Below are positions 62,555 through 64,000 of a DNA stretch of 64,000 nt, piece by piece. The notes under the pieces were generated by a model. The model saw only the letters and a list, made by a program, of their open reading frames with translations. It made no database searches and was not told where the DNA came from. Source of the stretch: an uncultured Collinsella sp. (GTDB taxonomy: Bacteria; Actinomycetota; Coriobacteriia; Coriobacteriales; Coriobacteriaceae). The translations under genes were made by a program, and so were the position numbers. How positions within the stretch are numbered: the first letter of the stretch is position 1; each line of letters begins with the position of its first letter. The DNA is taken from positions 24,557 to 88,556 of the forward strand of contig CAAETD010000098.1 in assembly GCA_900758885.1 (NCBI GenBank), written 5' to 3'.

Positions 62555-63967
62555 ATGGCAGGTAACATGCAGGACAACTTTGACGAGAACGGCAACCCCA
62601 TCCGCTGTTCCTTCTGCGGAAAAGAGCAGGGCCAGGTCCGTCGTCTCGTAAAGGGCCCGACCAACATCTTTATCTGTGACGAGTGCGTCGCCGCCTGCTC
62701 CGAGATCCTTGAGGAGTCACTGGCTTCGGACTTTATGGACGCCGCCCGCAACGGCAATCTCCCGGGTTTCCTCAACGACCACGGCCAGGCTGCCGGGCAG
62801 CCCTCTATGGACCCCGAGACCGAGGGCTTTGAGCTCGAGGACGACCGTCAGGTCATCACGCGCGTGCCGACGCCGCACGAGATCTATGACGAGCTTTCGG
62901 CCTATGTTATGGGCCAGGAGGACGCCAAGCGTGCCATGTCGGTTGCCGTGTACAACCATTACCGTCGCGTGATCGAGGGCGGTGCCGCAGTGTCCGCCCT
63001 TGACGAGGCATCGGGCATGGGCGCCCAGTATGACGATGACATGGACGAGGTGGAACTCGCCAAGTCCAACATCTTGCTGCTTGGCCCCACCGGTACCGGT
63101 AAGACGCTGCTGGCCCAGACGCTCGCGCGCATCCTCGAGGTGCCGTTTGCCATCGCCGATGCCACCGCGCTCACCGAGGCCGGTTACGTTGGCGAGGACG
63201 TGGAGAACATCCTGCTCAAGCTCATCAACGCCGCCGATGGCGATATCGAGCGCGCGCAGGTTGGCATCATCTATGTGGACGAGATCGACAAGATCGCCCG
63301 CAAGGCCGAGAACCTCTCCATCACCCGTGATGTTTCGGGCGAGGGCGTTCAGCAGGCGCTGCTTAAGATTCTTGAGGGCACGGTGGCCAGCGTTCCGCCC
63401 ACCGGCGGCCGCAAGCATCCCCAGCAGGAGCTGCTGCAGATCGACACGACGAACATCCTGTTCATCTGCGGCGGTGCCTTTGTGGGTCTGGATAAGATCA
63501 TCGCCGATCGCGTGGGCAACAAGGGCGTGGGCTTTAACTCCGAGATCGCCGGCCCCACCTCGGTCGACGAGAACGATCTGCTTCGTCAGGTGCTCCCGCA
63601 GGACCTCAACGCCTTTGGCATGATTCCCGAGTTTGTGGGACGTACGCCCGTCGTCACTCAGACGCAGGCGCTCGACGAGGACGACCTGGTGTCGATCCTG
63701 ACCGAGCCCAAGAACGCCGTGGTACGTCAGTACCGCAAGATGTTCCAGCTCGAGGACGTTGAGCTTGAGTTTGAGGACGCCGCCCTGCATGAGATCGCCC
63801 GCATGGCGCTTGCCCGCAAGACCGGCGCCCGCGGTCTACGCGCCATCTGCGAGGACGTGCTGCAGCAGACGATGTTCGACCTCCCCAGCGAGGAGGGCGT
63901 TGCCAAGGTCGTCGTAACCGAAGCAGCCGTAAAGGGCGAAGAACAGCCCCAACGCATCTACGGGTAA
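62555..63967 (+). CDS. clpX: ATP-dependent Clp protease ATP-binding subunit ClpX
   Basis: A 470-residue AAA+ unfoldase, complete in the window. The zinc-binding domain is at the start ([10 protein letters not shown]...CDECVAAC, residues 17-46). Walker [13 protein letters not shown] near 180, Walker [14 protein letters not shown] near 245, sensor-type GRTPVV and the ClpP-contacting loop region [19 protein letters not shown]. Slightly longer than E. coli ClpX (424) through an insert around residues 75-100 and a loop near 155. Confidence 0.97.
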   Translation: MAGNMQDNFDENGNPIRCSFCGKEQGQVRRLVKGPTNIFICDECVAACSEILEESLASDFMDAARNGNLPGFLNDHGQAAGQPSMDPETEGFELEDDRQVITRVPTPHEIYDELSAYVMGQEDAKRAMSVAVYNHYRRVIEGGAAVSALDEASGMGAQYDDDMDEVELAKSNILLLGPTGTGKTLLAQTLARILEVPFAIADATALTEAGYVGEDVENILLKLINAADGDIERAQVGIIYVDEIDKIARKAENLSITRDVSGEGVQQALLKILEGTVASVPPTGGRKHPQQELLQIDTTNILFICGGAFVGLDKIIADRVGNKGVGFNSEIAGPTSVDENDLLRQVLPQDLNAFGMIPEFVGRTPVVTQTQALDEDDLVSILTEPKNAVVRQYRKMFQLEDVELEFEDAALHEIARMALARKTGARGLRAICEDVLQQTMFDLPSEEGVAKVVVTEAAVKGEEQPQRIYG

Positions 63968-64000
63968 ATAGCTTGAATCCAGGCCCCGCGGCAACCACCG

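Overview
The window is a GC-rich (about 60%) bacterial chromosome segment, densely packed and mostly + strand. It encodes an obligately anaerobic, fermentative lifestyle: formate hydrogenlyase, Sec-containing formate dehydrogenase, double-cubane Fe-S reductases and NADP-type glutamate dehydrogenase. Gene content, codon use and hairpin-rich spacers suggest a gut member of the Coriobacteriia, most likely Collinsella. That assignment is inference from content; no database was searched.

Region by region. 1-500: the 3' part of RNase P RNA, then two large nested hairpins. 0.5-8.4 kb: housekeeping and metabolic genes (YigZ, a C_GCAxxG protein, MetY-like enzyme, MFS exporter, Xpt, a GGQ release-factor-like protein, a lipid kinase with a probable terminal frameshift, a ClC channel). 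8.6-14 kb: molybdenum uptake and cofactor genes (moeA, mogA, modA, an unusual modB with a large extracytoplasmic domain, modC). 14.2-23.3 kb: two paralogous double-cubane-cluster proteins bracketing a complete peptide-type ABC importer, followed by their ASKHA activase. 23.3-27.7 kb: a glycosyltransferase overlapping a selenocysteine-containing selD, then yedF, a DUF3343 protein and a cysteine-desulfurase-like enzyme. 27.7-29.4 kb: BrnQ and two tRNAs. 29.4-31.7 kb: a small accessory island (AbiEi/DUF559-like protein, RelB-PIN toxin-antitoxin pair) punctuated by palindromic repeats. 32-47.5 kb: fdhF (in-frame UGA = Sec140), two ferredoxin subunits, a complete hyf-type group 4 [NiFe] hydrogenase with membrane arm, HycH, HycI and FocA, which together make a formate hydrogenlyase. 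47.6-54.6 kb: an orphan cytoplasmic molybdo-oxidoreductase, then selA, selB, tRNA-Sec, mobA and a second DUF3343 protein. 54.8-60.2 kb: gdhA and a two-gene molybdenum hydroxylase. 60.3-64 kb: tRNA-Leu, tig, clpP and clpX.

The genes form a coherent circuit. Mod, MoeA, MogA and MobA supply the molybdenum cofactor; SelD, SelA, SelB and tRNA-Sec supply selenocysteine. Both feed FdhF, which passes formate electrons through ferredoxin subunits to the Hyf hydrogenase, with FocA moving formate. The least explained items are the pair of double-cubane proteins around a peptide importer, the ModB N-terminal domain, and several families of intergenic palindromes. In one family four copies share an outer arm and keep pairing through compensatory changes.
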